NCBI GenBank assembly: GCA_964405665.1
Contig: CAYOOT010000036.1
Span: forward strand, 1-27,199
Direction: 5' to 3'
DNA length: 27,199 nt
From: CAYOOT01 sp964405665
GTDB taxonomy: Bacteria; Bdellovibrionota_C; UBA2361; SZUA-149; CAZDWZ01
The number at the start of each line of letters is the position of its first letter. The stretch's first letter is position 1. Under the pieces are notes generated by a model. It was not told the origin of the DNA. It searched no databases and was given only the letters and a program-made list of their open reading frames with translations. Made by a program: the position numbers and the translations under genes. Below, piece after piece: positions 1 through 10,451 of this stretch.

Positions 1-1
1 A

Positions 2-91
2 AAATAACGTAGGGGCACCCTTTATGGGTGCCCGGTTGACCATCATATTTTGGAATTCAGGGCACCCATAAAGGGTGCCCCTACATTATTT
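2..91. repeat. REPIN-like inverted pair of palindromic repeats
   Basis: Bases 2-33 and 60-91 are inverted copies of each other with one mismatch (8 versus 85), separated by a 26-base loop. Each arm is itself a hairpin: GGGCACCC/GGGTGCCC with a 5-base loop, at 13-33 and 60-80. Two palindromes in inverted orientation is the layout called REPIN, which in other bacteria is mobilised by RAYT (TnpA_REP) transposases. No such transposase is in this window. The element ends 5 bases beyond the stop codon of the giant gene at 97-10278, so its hairpins would form the 3' end of that mRNA. A shortened copy lies at 10415-10448. Confidence 0.75.
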
Positions 92-96
92 CGATT

Positions 97-3000
97 CTAC
101 GAATTCGGTTTACTTGCTTGATCTTTTGTATCCAAAACAGGTGGCATAATCAGTCCTTGTCCAGTATCAGGAATTTCATTTTCAGGAATCGGAGTAGGAA
201 TTTGTACAGAAGCCCCTCCTCCACTAGGAGTTTTAGGAAGTAAGCTTGGTTTACCACTTCCCCCACTATCAGGGCCACCACCTGCATCAAAATCTTCGTC
301 GGATTTTAAAGTATCCCGTTGCACGATTCTTCTTCCCTCAACAAGACCCTTTTTGGCCCAAAATTTTGCTACTTCAAACATTCGAAGTAGCATTGGATTT
401 TCTTTTCCATAAAGAGCTTTTAATTCATCCATTAAAGTATTAGCTTCTAAATAACCCTGCTTCTCCTTTCCAATAAAAAACAATTCTTCCAGAAGATTGA
501 AAATATAAATATCATAACCCTTGCTTTTCCCAAAAGCTATACCAATCAAGGAAAGATAATGACCTGGATAAAAAATTGAAATTAATTTTCCAACTTTTCT
601 AGGGTTCCATTTGTCAGCAAGTAATTCAATTACCAATTCATGAACGACCATGTCTTTGTGTTTTGTTGATAAACCAAAGAAAGTACAAAATTCTTGATAA
701 AATTCTCTTAACTCAGTTAGTAACAAATTATTACTTAAATTTTTCTTCTCCAGATCTATATCATTTGAATGCAAAATTTTTAATGAATACTCTTGTAATA
801 TTTCAAACAGGAAAGCTCTTGAACTAATTGCAAATCCTAAATGAATATCGATCTCATCAAAAAGTCTGATCAAATGTGCTAATGTCAGCTTAATTGAAAT
901 ATTTCTTTTTAAATACCAGATAGCGCACAGAGTAAAAGCATCAAGCATATAATGCTCTTGTTCTTTTTTGACTCGATCTTTGTTTTTTAATTTACTTTCA
1001 ATTCTTTCAAATCTCCGATTAAGTATTACTTTTATTTGATTCCACTCTTTGTCCATCAGCAATTGAGCCACTGCAGACAAAGTCAGGTCATCATAAGTAT
1101 CCAAGCTAACTCTTCCTATTTTTTGCAACGCTTTACATATACGTTCTTCATCTTCTACGTTAAAATAAATAGGCAGTTTTTTGATGATTCCTGGAGTAGC
1201 ATTTTCCACTCCCTCCCAAAGAATACTTAAGGCCCAATCACCATCAAATACTATTATTTTTGCTGCTTTTTTGAGCTCTCTGCGCAAAGAAGCAGCTTGA
1301 TTTATTAATTGATTCAAGTCGATACTGAGAAGATATTTTTCTATTACTTCGATACCGACCGATTGCTGCTGTTCCAGATTTAATCCGAGAATCTGAAGTG
1401 TCGGACCGACTCGATCAAGAAAGGTTCCTTTAATACTTTTTTTATTTTTATCGAGAGAGATTGACTGTTTTAATGATTCCACTAAATATGCAATGACATT
1501 TTCTCTTATTATTTGATAATGATCATCTGAAGTTTGCTCAGATGCTGCCGCATAGATCGATAGAATTTCATTAAATGAACTTATTAAACATTCTCTATCT
1601 TCTTCATCCTTTGTTTCTAATATTTTTATTTTGCAGAACAAACGAAAATTATCAATCGCCGCTTCACTGACCAGAGGACTGCCATACGCTCGAGTATAAT
1701 ATCTGATTAAAACTAAAATTTCTTCAACTTCGAACCAGTTTTCTTTGTCATATTCAGTACTTTGCTCAAATTTAATTTCAATTGCCCGCAGCGCAGTTCT
1801 TCTGACAAAGTCTGAAACATTAATAGCAAGATACTGGAATTCTTTATCTCTGAATAAATTTTGCTTGATTTTCAAACCATTGCAAGCAATGTATTGAGCA
1901 TTCCCTTCGACTAAACAATCTACGATTTCCTGATTATCTAATTTTAAATAATTATCAATAATAAATTTTGCCAATTTGACATTTTCATTTCCCTCTTCTT
2001 TCCTACTGAAGATAGATATCAGTAATTCCTTAGTTTTCTGCTTTGCCGCTACAACATAAATTATTTTTCTTAAATTTTTAAAGTCTTTCCTTCCAAAATG
2101 AATACTCAGCTCATGGGAAAGAGCCTCAATAACTAAATTTTCATTTTGATTAATTCGCAGGACAAACTCCCAAAGAGTTTTTAATTTTCTAATTATTGGC
2201 AGATCGTAATTCAGGGCGCTTAACGCATCGGCAATAAAAAATGTAACAAATTGTTGTATCGTAAAATCATTTACAACCATCGAGAATAAATTATTCGAAT
2301 AAATATTATACAAAACTTCTATCGCCTGGAATTGTCTGGGATTCTTCTCGTTCAGCAAACACTCAACTAAGCCTTTAGAGACCAATTCCATTGAAGATTC
2401 AAGATTATAAGTACTCACTAATTTTTTTATTCTCAGCAATCTCCGTCTGATTTCCTTTCGTTTACTGACAGCAGTATAAAAGTTTTCCAAAGGATCGGAG
2501 ATTAATCTAAAAATTGCTTCGTCAATACAAATGTAAAACTTGTCATCAACTGATGTACTCTGAGCAATTTGCCGGGCCAGAGTTAATTTATTAGCAATAA
2601 TTAAAGCCGTAACCGCTTTCATTGCAGCTGCTTCAAATAAGGTTTTTTCACTAGAAGATAGTCGTGCCAATCTTCTCGCGCTGGCAGGTTCAGCATTTAG
2701 AATCAGATATGTTAGTGCATCGATTGCCGCTGGAGAAACTTTATCTCCGAAAAAAACTGGTCTTTCCCCCAGACGATATGAAGGAGTACTTTCTATTGAT
2801 TCTAAAAAATTTTCCAGTTCTTCATAAGCAATTTGAGTTTGCTCGGTCCAAGGCGAATAAATGTTCTCTCCTACAAGTTGTCGGCAAATATTATTAAGTT
2901 TATCAACTGCTTCTGGAGAAGGATTCGTCTCTGTTGTTTCAGGCAAAAAACTTTGTTCTGTCTCTATAAGAGGATTCTCTATTGAAGGAAAGGCTTGCCG

Positions 3001-6000
3001 CAAAACTTCAGAAACTGCTTGTAGCAGCTGCCGAAATTGTTCGTTGCTAAAACCATATAGATCAAAAAATATTTCCGCTCGCTCAAAAAAATTCTCTTCT
3101 TTATCCTTATTCAATTTATCGTTTAAAATCCAAGTGATAAAAATTGCTTGCAGTAGATCATTTTCTGGCAAATTAAAAAAAGAACCTACATTAGCAAGCC
3201 GCACTGCCATCTTATAATTTTTTTCTGTAAGTGCTTTGACCGTTTGATTGACAATTTCTTGGCGAACTTGGTCTTCAGAAAGCTTAAAATATTTTACTGC
3301 ATCCAATAAAGCTGCTGTTCTGTCAGTTAACAACGCTACAATAAAAATATTGATTCCAATTTCTTCTTTTCCCTCACCCTCCGGGCAAAGTATATTTTCA
3401 AGAAGTTTTAGTTGTTGGGAATTACGTGCAAAAAACGATTTTCGATATTTTTGTTCAAGAAACTTATGATAGCGTCGAGAATTAAACCCTTCCCAGATCT
3501 CCAGCACTTTCTTTTTTGCCTCTAGCAATTCTGGCGTAATCTTCTTTTGCAATTCCAAATCAATAAGCGACAATAATATATATATTTGTTGCGGCACCTC
3601 TCCAATGCAAGTGGTATGAGAAATTTCTTTAGAATTTAACAATGAAAGGATTGCAAGAAAGGCGCCTTGATCATTATATTTTTGATGCTGATCAGTTAAT
3701 TTATAAATTACAATTTGAATCATTACAGACAGAGTAGGATTTTCTGTAATTTGAGCCAGTCCCTCAGTTTCTTCAATTAAGTTTATTAAATCGGCATATT
3801 TTCTTTCGGAAACACATGCTAAAAGTGAAATACGAAATTGCCCTTCGTTATTTAGTTCACTATTTCTTATTTCCTCAATTGCCTCCGCTATTGCCCAGCC
3901 TTTTTCGTAACAAAATAATTGAAACCTGGTTAATGCATCTTCTCCTCCGTGTTCCAAAACTTCAAGCATTGCTTTTGCTTCTTGATAAATCAAATGATCA
4001 AAAACATGCCAGCCCAGTCTTTCTCTTATTACCTCAAGAGAACTATAATCATCAGTAAAATTTATTATTTCAAAAATTTGAGCACGACTTGAATCAAATT
4101 CCGAATCAAATTTTTGCTCTCGAGAATTTATTTCCTCTCGAACACTTTGTGCCTCCAAACTTCTGCAATTTCGATCCAAATACTCAACTATCTTTTCCAG
4201 AACACCTTTACAAATTGCATATTGCTGAGGCATTTTTTCATGAAGAATTCCTATTGGAACAAGTAAATTATCAATATACTCTCGATCCACAATCACTCTA
4301 TCTTCGATTAAGTCAGAAATAATACTCTTAATTGTTAATTCCGATAATACCGGGCCAGCTTTATTATTTGATATTAATTCATTTAAAAGTTCTAAATAAT
4401 CCAGATCCAATGTCTTAAATAAAAGCATCATTTGCGCTGAATTAACAACAGCAGCCCATGCAGTATTGGAGCAATCAAAAGCAAATTTTAATTCTTTCAA
4501 AAATTTTTGTTCTTCTGTTTTTAAGTATGTCCTTTGTATGTCAAATGCCGCATCTTGAGAATCAAGAGCGATAATTTTATTTTTTAACGTCAAAGTTCTT
4601 TTAAGCAAAATATAATAAAGCGCTCTCTCTTTAACATTCATTCCCGGGACAAATGTCTCTGCTAAATGAAAAAGTCTGTTTAGGTGTCTGAATTTTTGTT
4701 CTTTAGGAGAGATGGGATCGGAAGCAATATCTAAAGCTGCTTCAATAAATAATTTTCTAATTTCTTCTTTGGAAATTCTGTTTGAGTCCGAATCTGATAA
4801 ATAAATTATTGCATCTTTGATTTTTTGCAGTTTCTCTTTTGATTTTAATGCATGAATAAATAATTCTCGGTAAAATCTTTCTTTGTCCTCTTCAGAAAGC
4901 CGACCATAGATTACGGTATTTGCTTCTAGTTGATTAAAATCTACCTGCTGATTATTTACCGCAGCTCTTATTCCTCCGCAAATTACACTGGTAGTTCTTA
5001 TTTGTTGCGCAGTTTCTCCACCTGCAACAACTACTATTTCAACTAATTGATCAATAAAAGCAACAACTCCTTCAGTAATTTCAGCTGACACATTGGCAGT
5101 GGCAATTTTCTCAAATACTCCGGCAATAATACCTTCTGCAATTTTACAACCAAGATCTTGATTAATAATTTCAAGGTTTTCTAAAATAGCTTTTATATTT
5201 TTTAAAAATTCCGATTCCAAAAATCTCTGTATTGCAGTTTCATTAAGACTAAAATTTTTATTTTGTTCATCATTCTCACTAAGATAGGCACGCAAACTTG
5301 CCGCAACTTCAGTTGCAACGATATTGATCAAAATAACATTTGAATATTTACAGATTTTAACCAAATCATTTAAATATTTCATCCATTCTCTTTGTTCAAT
5401 CTCCGTTGCGAAAAACAATTTAACAATAATTTTCATAATCTCAAGTCTAAAATATGTTAGATACTGTCCCTCAATTTGAGGATCAACTCCGACTTGTTCG
5501 CACAATTGAGCTCCCATTCGGAGCCGCCTGTTTAATGTTCTTGGAGATTCTTCATAGCTACGACTAAATCTTTGATGATGGTCTTCATGACTGCTTTTAA
5601 CAATTTCCGCTAAAGCTCTTTGACTTGCTTGAGAAACAAAAGAAGGAATTTCTAATCGTTTCGCTAATTCCTCTGCCACTTCTAGATCTAGATCATTGAG
5701 TTGATCTCTTTTCGCTGCAATTCTAGAGGCGAAAGCCGTTGCACAAAGATCCCAGGCCTCGGCTTTAGTATTAATAAACAAATTACAAATAGTTAATAAA
5801 AATTCGATTTTCTGATCCAAAGGGTTGCCATAAGCAATAGTTGCAATAAAGAAATCTTTGACCAAAGCCCGTTCTTGCCAATTTTCAAGAATAATTAAGG
5901 CTAAATTTTCATTACCTTGATCGGCAGCCTGATTGATCATCAATAATACAATTTTATTAAATTCTGTCGCAGGTAAATTATAAGTTTCACATAAATATTC

Positions 6001-9000
6001 TAAGAACTTTATTTTTTTTCTTATTCGGACTTTATCTTTCAAAAGACTTTGTATTAATTTCTCAAATATAAAATTTCGGAATTTATTTTTTGATGAGAAC
6101 TCCCCTTGAAGATCTATTTTTTCTGCAACTCTTAAAATATAATTAATTCGTTTCTTATTTCTTTTTTTCTTTTCCAGTAAGGCAATTGCTGCTGCTGCAC
6201 AATTTAGAACTTCCGATGTCTGTAGACTATACTTCTTCATAAATTCAGAAACGATGATTTCGCTGGCAACCCCTAGATAGAAAGCTTTAGTCAGATATTT
6301 TTTGGCAATATTACCTAACCTTGCTTGATTTTCTTCAAAATATAGAAGAATGTCTTGAATTTTATCGTCTTTACCTTCATTCAATGCTTCTACTAAAGCC
6401 CTTTCTTCTGCTTGCTCCACAATCTGATCAATTCTCAGATCTCCAGGCTCACCTCCTCTCATTAAGGAAGCTAATATTTCAGTACCGGCATTGAGGCAGG
6501 CAAGCTTAAGCGCATTATCTCTTTCGCCGGAGTAAATTTGAACAGTAATTGCTGCCAGTAATTCTCGCTGGAGTTGAGGATCTTTTATTGCTTGTTCCAA
6601 AAGCCCAATTAAATCAATTTCATAAATTACAGAAACTAATTTTTTTATTTTTCTCCAGGAATCGTCCCAAAAATATAAATATTCTCCTGTGCTGCCTTGC
6701 GCTCCTTTGATTCTCGAAAGTTCATTGCTTAAAAATAGCTTAATTACCTCAATCACGGCCACGCTATCTTCATTAATTAACTTATCAAGACGGCAACCAT
6801 CATTGCTAACTTCAAAATAAAAATTATCTGCTCGATCAATATCTCCAAGATGTACGTAAAATTTAAACTCTGCCAAAGAATGCTCCGCATCAACTATAGA
6901 AGCTAGAGACGCTCTTGATCTTTCTTCTGTTGCCAGTAAACCGATTACTGTTTGCAACATAGAATCAATTTTCATTCGATTATCATAAAAAGATTGCGGA
7001 TCAACTTCTCTGACAATGGTTTTAATAACCTTTCTTCCCAGTTGCACTAACTCCTCTGAAGTTATTTTATATTTAATTATCAATTCATTAATAATGCTGG
7101 AAATTCTTTCTATATTGCTAAAACCTTGATCCCTGGCATTAAAAGAAAGACTATTTGCCAACAATCTGCTAATCGCAGTTAAAACAATTGACTTATCTTT
7201 ATCTGGACAAAATTTTTCTGTGAGTGCATGCACTAAATCTTTTGAATATAAATCTCTTCCACTTTCTTCTAGCGCCACTAATAGATATTGACCGATAGCT
7301 GTTGAACAAGCATTTTCCAACTCATTACTAACCACATATCGCCCTACTGAGCCGTTGGAAAATCCTGCAAGCGCTAAGGCCCTAGGCAAAACATTAAAAT
7401 CTTTAGATTGACTATAAATATTTAACAAATCAACTATTGCAAGCGATCTTGCTTCTTCCAGTATTATTTTTATTTTAATGCCGTCAAGAAAATTTTCTAA
7501 TTCAATCAATGTTTCTTTTCTAGGTTCAAACTCCGTAGCTTGAACAAACCAGGCCCTTAATCCCCAAGTAATATTTTGTTCAAATTCAAATTGAGTAATA
7601 TTCACCCGGGGCAAATCGTTCTTAAATTCATTCGCCGCAAATACAAAGCGGTATAAATTGCTAATCCCCGAAGAACATACTTGCTGCTCTATAGTAAGGC
7701 TTATTGCTTCATTGTATATTTTATCCGAAAAACATCCTCTTTTTCTAAGTTCTCTCAGACGCAAAGCAACTAATTGTTCTGCTGTTTGGTAACCAGGAGT
7801 ATGGCATAAAAGAGATAAATACCGGGAGATCACAGTTCTCATCACAGTATTTAGAATTCCGGCATCAACCCCAGAAATTTGCAGCAACATTCTTGCTCTC
7901 ATTAAGACGTCCGTGTCTTTTATTTCAGGATTTAGTTGCTTACTTTTGCCATTATTGTAATAAATTTGTTCTAGTATTTTTTCAACCAGTGTTTCTGGAG
8001 AAATATTTAAAGCATAGGCTGTTCGGCATAAAAGTTTTAGCCGAGCAAAAATCCTCTCAGGATCATTATCGAGACCAAGCAATTGACTTCCGGCAACAGA
8101 TAAAGCAAATAATTTATTTTGAGCATCAAAATCATATTCTCTTGCAACTTCAATAAAACGATCCATCACATCGTCTCGATCTAGATTGCTCAAGCTTTTA
8201 ATCTGTTCATCAATTTTCTGCTGTTTGTTATCGGCAAACCCTTCGGCTGCAACAAGATCGGGATTGGAATTTAACTGGGGGTATTTTGTTTGCACAAAAA
8301 AATGTAATTGGACAGAGAGGTTGGGATCAACTTGGAATAGAGTCTCGCTCTCAACAAAACTAATGCCAGTAGACTGAACATGCATTTGGATTTTTAAGTT
8401 TTTTTGCTTTGCCCAATTTCCCACTTCCCCTGCAGCAAACAAATAACAAACCAATTCTTCCAATTGCTCTTTCGCTAATTGATTATCGGAATTTAATATT
8501 TCTTGATATTTAATTCCCAAATAGTTATTTAAAATATTCTTTATCTTAATTACTTCCGAAGCCTGACTATAGTTTTCAGTTAATAATATTTCTGCTAAAC
8601 CACCTTCTGTCCTGCCAATTATTCGGTGCATGTCTTCATGCAGTGCAAAGTATAATGCTGCTGCTTTTTCTTCAGCACTTTGATTTGCAGATACGGCTGT
8701 GGTTACCCGAAGATCATTTTTCCGATCATAAAATGCTAGTGGGGATTGCTTTTGATCTCCTTCCAGACTATCCCATAAGCTCTTCACATTTTTTTTATCT
8801 TTTAAGGCAAGATCCTTAGTGGCCAGTTTGCTAATTCTTTCTTTTTCCCCGCTACGGCTAAAATCAACCAAATCAATAAAGGAGGATGAAAGTTCACAAA
8901 GTGATCCCAGGAAATATCTTCCATTTTCTTCCGTGGGTGCGGAAATCAAAGTAATACCTTTAATACTGACATTATGAAGAGAAGTTATGAAATCAGGAAA

Positions 9001-10278
9001 TCCTTCAGCGACATCGGAGACATCCATTAAGGTATGAGTAAGAACAACTGCTTTTTCCGTGTCCTTAATATATTTTTCATAGCGCAAAGAAATTACTTCT
9101 TTTGCTGCCAAACTTGCTGTTAGCGCATTAATCTCTTGTTGAGCATTTCTTCTAATCAAAAAAGACTGAGCAATTATAGAAACTCGGGAAAGTGCCGAGA
9201 GAAATCCCATGAAATGCATATTCTGAGATGTATCTCTAAGTGTATCTTTAAAAAGATTCCCTACAAATTCTGCACTAAGAACTGATCTTACCTCTTTATT
9301 TTGTAATACTTGTCCTAAAGCACCGAGAAATGACATCAGCACCGGGGAAGTGGGAGATGCAAATAATAATTTAAGAGCGTCTTTGGAATTGGAAGCGAAT
9401 TTTTGTAATCTGCTTATTCTGGAAAGCCTGGATGCTGCCCCTGCACCACCAGTTGCCACCATACAATAGGCAATACCAAAAGCTTCTAAGGCCTCAAGCG
9501 CTCCCTTAATAATATTTAATTGTGAATTATTTCCTTCTTCAATTCCCGCTAAGAACTCTGAATATTCTAATGAGCTTTCGCCAAGAGATTTTTGTAAGGC
9601 ATTGTATCCCACCCAAGCTAAACGCTGGGTGAATTCCTTTCCCAACTCTTCAACTGGAGTTAATAACGGCTCAACTACAATATTTAGTGCATGATTAACT
9701 CCAACTAAGGAGAATGATTCATTCCAAAATTCCTTATCCAAAAACATTTCTTTTAAAGGTTTATCTGCATACCTTTTTGAAAGAAATTCTTCTTTTGTTC
9801 CAAGAATTGAACTATGTTCGGAATCTTGGGCGGATTCTATTGCTTGATTAATATCAGCAATTCCTTTTTCTCGATCCCAGAAGTGATAAGTCATCGCTCC
9901 CAGAAAGATACTTCCCCATTCTTTAAATCTGGAAGTGGCAATTTTTCCTTTTTCAATGCCATGCAAACATTTTTCCCAGAGACTTGAATTCTGGACTTTT
10001 AATTCGCTATAAATTTCTTTAATATTTAATTCTAATCTTCGAGGATCGGCCTCGATATTGAATAAACGAACAAGGTTGCTACACTTACTTCTAATATCTT
10101 CACCACGAGAAAGGCCTAAAACTAATTCTTCTTTAAGTTTTTTATATTCTGCTAATTGTTTTGAATTGAAATTCTCTGCTTTTTTTTCCGAAAAAACATA
10201 ATTATCCAGAACAAGCGGCAATTGTAATTTGATCTTATTTTCCAGATCCGAAACTATGTCTTTTTTCTTAACTTCCAT
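97..10278 (-). CDS. Giant alpha-helical-repeat protein with HExxH motif (giant 1)
   Basis: This is one open frame of 3393 codons with no interruption. I do not recognise a named family. The N-terminus has no signal peptide. Around residues 255-400 there is a Gly/Ala-rich hydrophobic stretch. A putative zinc-metallopeptidase motif HEDMH lies at 547-551, and a possible third ligand EE lies at 607-608. The segment after it (ending TGISF) resembles the matching part of the other giant protein at 20573-27199. From about residue 750 to 3300 the protein is almost entirely short amphipathic helices rich in Leu, Glu and Lys, suggesting an alpha-solenoid of HEAT or TPR style. The last ~75 residues are a low-complexity Gly/Pro/Ser tail that is probably disordered. 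The ATG at 10276-10278 is the first in frame and has no convincing Shine-Dalgarno; no strong promoter was seen in the 170 bases upstream. A scaffold or peptidase role is inference only. Confidence 0.85.
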   Translation of the reverse strand: MEVKKKDIVSDLENKIKLQLPLVLDNYVFSEKKAENFNSKQLAEYKKLKEELVLGLSRGEDIRSKCSNLVRLFNIEADPRRLELNIKEIYSELKVQNSSLWEKCLHGIEKGKIATSRFKEWGSIFLGAMTYHFWDREKGIADINQAIESAQDSEHSSILGTKEEFLSKRYADKPLKEMFLDKEFWNESFSLVGVNHALNIVVEPLLTPVEELGKEFTQRLAWVGYNALQKSLGESSLEYSEFLAGIEEGNNSQLNIIKGALEALEAFGIAYCMVATGGAGAASRLSRISRLQKFASNSKDALKLLFASPTSPVLMSFLGALGQVLQNKEVRSVLSAEFVGNLFKDTLRDTSQNMHFMGFLSALSRVSIIAQSFLIRRNAQQEINALTASLAAKEVISLRYEKYIKDTEKAVVLTHTLMDVSDVAEGFPDFITSLHNVSIKGITLISAPTEENGRYFLGSLCELSSSFIDLVDFSRSGEKERISKLATKDLALKDKKNVKSLWDSLEGDQKQSPLAFYDRKNDLRVTTAVSANQSAEEKAAALYFALHEDMHRIIGRTEGGLAEILLTENYSQASEVIKIKNILNNYLGIKYQEILNSDNQLAKEQLEELVCYLFAAGEVGNWAKQKNLKIQMHVQSTGISFVESETLFQVDPNLSVQLHFFVQTKYPQLNSNPDLVAAEGFADNKQQKIDEQIKSLSNLDRDDVMDRFIEVAREYDFDAQNKLFALSVAGSQLLGLDNDPERIFARLKLLCRTAYALNISPETLVEKILEQIYYNNGKSKQLNPEIKDTDVLMRARMLLQISGVDAGILNTVMRTVISRYLSLLCHTPGYQTAEQLVALRLRELRKRGCFSDKIYNEAISLTIEQQVCSSGISNLYRFVFAANEFKNDLPRVNITQFEFEQNITWGLRAWFVQATEFEPRKETLIELENFLDGIKIKIILEEARSLAIVDLLNIYSQSKDFNVLPRALALAGFSNGSVGRYVVSNELENACSTAIGQYLLVALEESGRDLYSKDLVHALTEKFCPDKDKSIVLTAISRLLANSLSFNARDQGFSNIERISSIINELIIKYKITSEELVQLGRKVIKTIVREVDPQSFYDNRMKIDSMLQTVIGLLATEERSRASLASIVDAEHSLAEFKFYVHLGDIDRADNFYFEVSNDGCRLDKLINEDSVAVIEVIKLFLSNELSRIKGAQGSTGEYLYFWDDSWRKIKKLVSVIYEIDLIGLLEQAIKDPQLQRELLAAITVQIYSGERDNALKLACLNAGTEILASLMRGGEPGDLRIDQIVEQAEERALVEALNEGKDDKIQDILLYFEENQARLGNIAKKYLTKAFYLGVASEIIVSEFMKKYSLQTSEVLNCAAAAIALLEKKKRNKKRINYILRVAEKIDLQGEFSSKNKFRNFIFEKLIQSLLKDKVRIRKKIKFLEYLCETYNLPATEFNKIVLLMINQAADQGNENLALIILENWQERALVKDFFIATIAYGNPLDQKIEFLLTICNLFINTKAEAWDLCATAFASRIAAKRDQLNDLDLEVAEELAKRLEIPSFVSQASQRALAEIVKSSHEDHHQRFSRSYEESPRTLNRRLRMGAQLCEQVGVDPQIEGQYLTYFRLEIMKIIVKLFFATEIEQREWMKYLNDLVKICKYSNVILINIVATEVAASLRAYLSENDEQNKNFSLNETAIQRFLESEFLKNIKAILENLEIINQDLGCKIAEGIIAGVFEKIATANVSAEITEGVVAFIDQLVEIVVVAGGETAQQIRTTSVICGGIRAAVNNQQVDFNQLEANTVIYGRLSEEDKERFYRELFIHALKSKEKLQKIKDAIIYLSDSDSNRISKEEIRKLFIEAALDIASDPISPKEQKFRHLNRLFHLAETFVPGMNVKERALYYILLKRTLTLKNKIIALDSQDAAFDIQRTYLKTEEQKFLKELKFAFDCSNTAWAAVVNSAQMMLLFKTLDLDYLELLNELISNNKAGPVLSELTIKSIISDLIEDRVIVDREYIDNLLVPIGILHEKMPQQYAICKGVLEKIVEYLDRNCRSLEAQSVREEINSREQKFDSEFDSSRAQIFEIINFTDDYSSLEVIRERLGWHVFDHLIYQEAKAMLEVLEHGGEDALTRFQLFCYEKGWAIAEAIEEIRNSELNNEGQFRISLLACVSERKYADLINLIEETEGLAQITENPTLSVMIQIVIYKLTDQHQKYNDQGAFLAILSLLNSKEISHTTCIGEVPQQIYILLSLIDLELQKKITPELLEAKKKVLEIWEGFNSRRYHKFLEQKYRKSFFARNSQQLKLLENILCPEGEGKEEIGINIFIVALLTDRTAALLDAVKYFKLSEDQVRQEIVNQTVKALTEKNYKMAVRLANVGSFFNLPENDLLQAIFITWILNDKLNKDKEENFFERAEIFFDLYGFSNEQFRQLLQAVSEVLRQAFPSIENPLIETEQSFLPETTETNPSPEAVDKLNNICRQLVGENIYSPWTEQTQIAYEELENFLESIESTPSYRLGERPVFFGDKVSPAAIDALTYLILNAEPASARRLARLSSSEKTLFEAAAMKAVTALIIANKLTLARQIAQSTSVDDKFYICIDEAIFRLISDPLENFYTAVSKRKEIRRRLLRIKKLVSTYNLESSMELVSKGLVECLLNEKNPRQFQAIEVLYNIYSNNLFSMVVNDFTIQQFVTFFIADALSALNYDLPIIRKLKTLWEFVLRINQNENLVIEALSHELSIHFGRKDFKNLRKIIYVVAAKQKTKELLISIFSRKEEGNENVKLAKFIIDNYLKLDNQEIVDCLVEGNAQYIACNGLKIKQNLFRDKEFQYLAINVSDFVRRTALRAIEIKFEQSTEYDKENWFEVEEILVLIRYYTRAYGSPLVSEAAIDNFRLFCKIKILETKDEEDRECLISSFNEILSIYAAASEQTSDDHYQIIRENVIAYLVESLKQSISLDKNKKSIKGTFLDRVGPTLQILGLNLEQQQSVGIEVIEKYLLSIDLNQLINQAASLRRELKKAAKIIVFDGDWALSILWEGVENATPGIIKKLPIYFNVEDEERICKALQKIGRVSLDTYDDLTLSAVAQLLMDKEWNQIKVILNRRFERIESKLKNKDRVKKEQEHYMLDAFTLCAIWYLKRNISIKLTLAHLIRLFDEIDIHLGFAISSRAFLFEILQEYSLKILHSNDIDLEKKNLSNNLLLTELREFYQEFCTFFGLSTKHKDMVVHELVIELLADKWNPRKVGKLISIFYPGHYLSLIGIAFGKSKGYDIYIFNLLEELFFIGKEKQGYLEANTLMDELKALYGKENPMLLRMFEVAKFWAKKGLVEGRRIVQRDTLKSDEDFDAGGGPDSGGSGKPSLLPKTPSGGGASVQIPTPIPENEIPDTGQGLIMPPVLDTKDQASKPNS

Positions 10279-10414
10279 TGATCAGGATTTTTTACTAATG
10301 AATATTCTCACCAATACGTTATTCTTAATTATTTCAAGATGTTACATTTAAGATGAAGGAATTTTTGGAATTTATTTGATGGCTAACGGTAAACAATAAG
10401 TACTTATAATTATT

Positions 10415-10448
10415 ATCGAAATAATGTAGGGGCACCCTTCATTATTTC
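10415..10448. repeat. Shortened copy of the REPIN-like element
   Basis: Bases 10415-10439 are identical to the reverse complement of 71-95 (25 bases). They are followed directly by CATTATTTC at 10440-10448, the other outer end of the element. GAAATAATG (10418-10426) and CATTATTTC (10440-10448) are exact inverted repeats. The copy therefore looks like the 1-95 element with its interior deleted and both ends kept. It lies between nusB and giant 1. Confidence 0.7.
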
Positions 10449-10451
10449 AAT

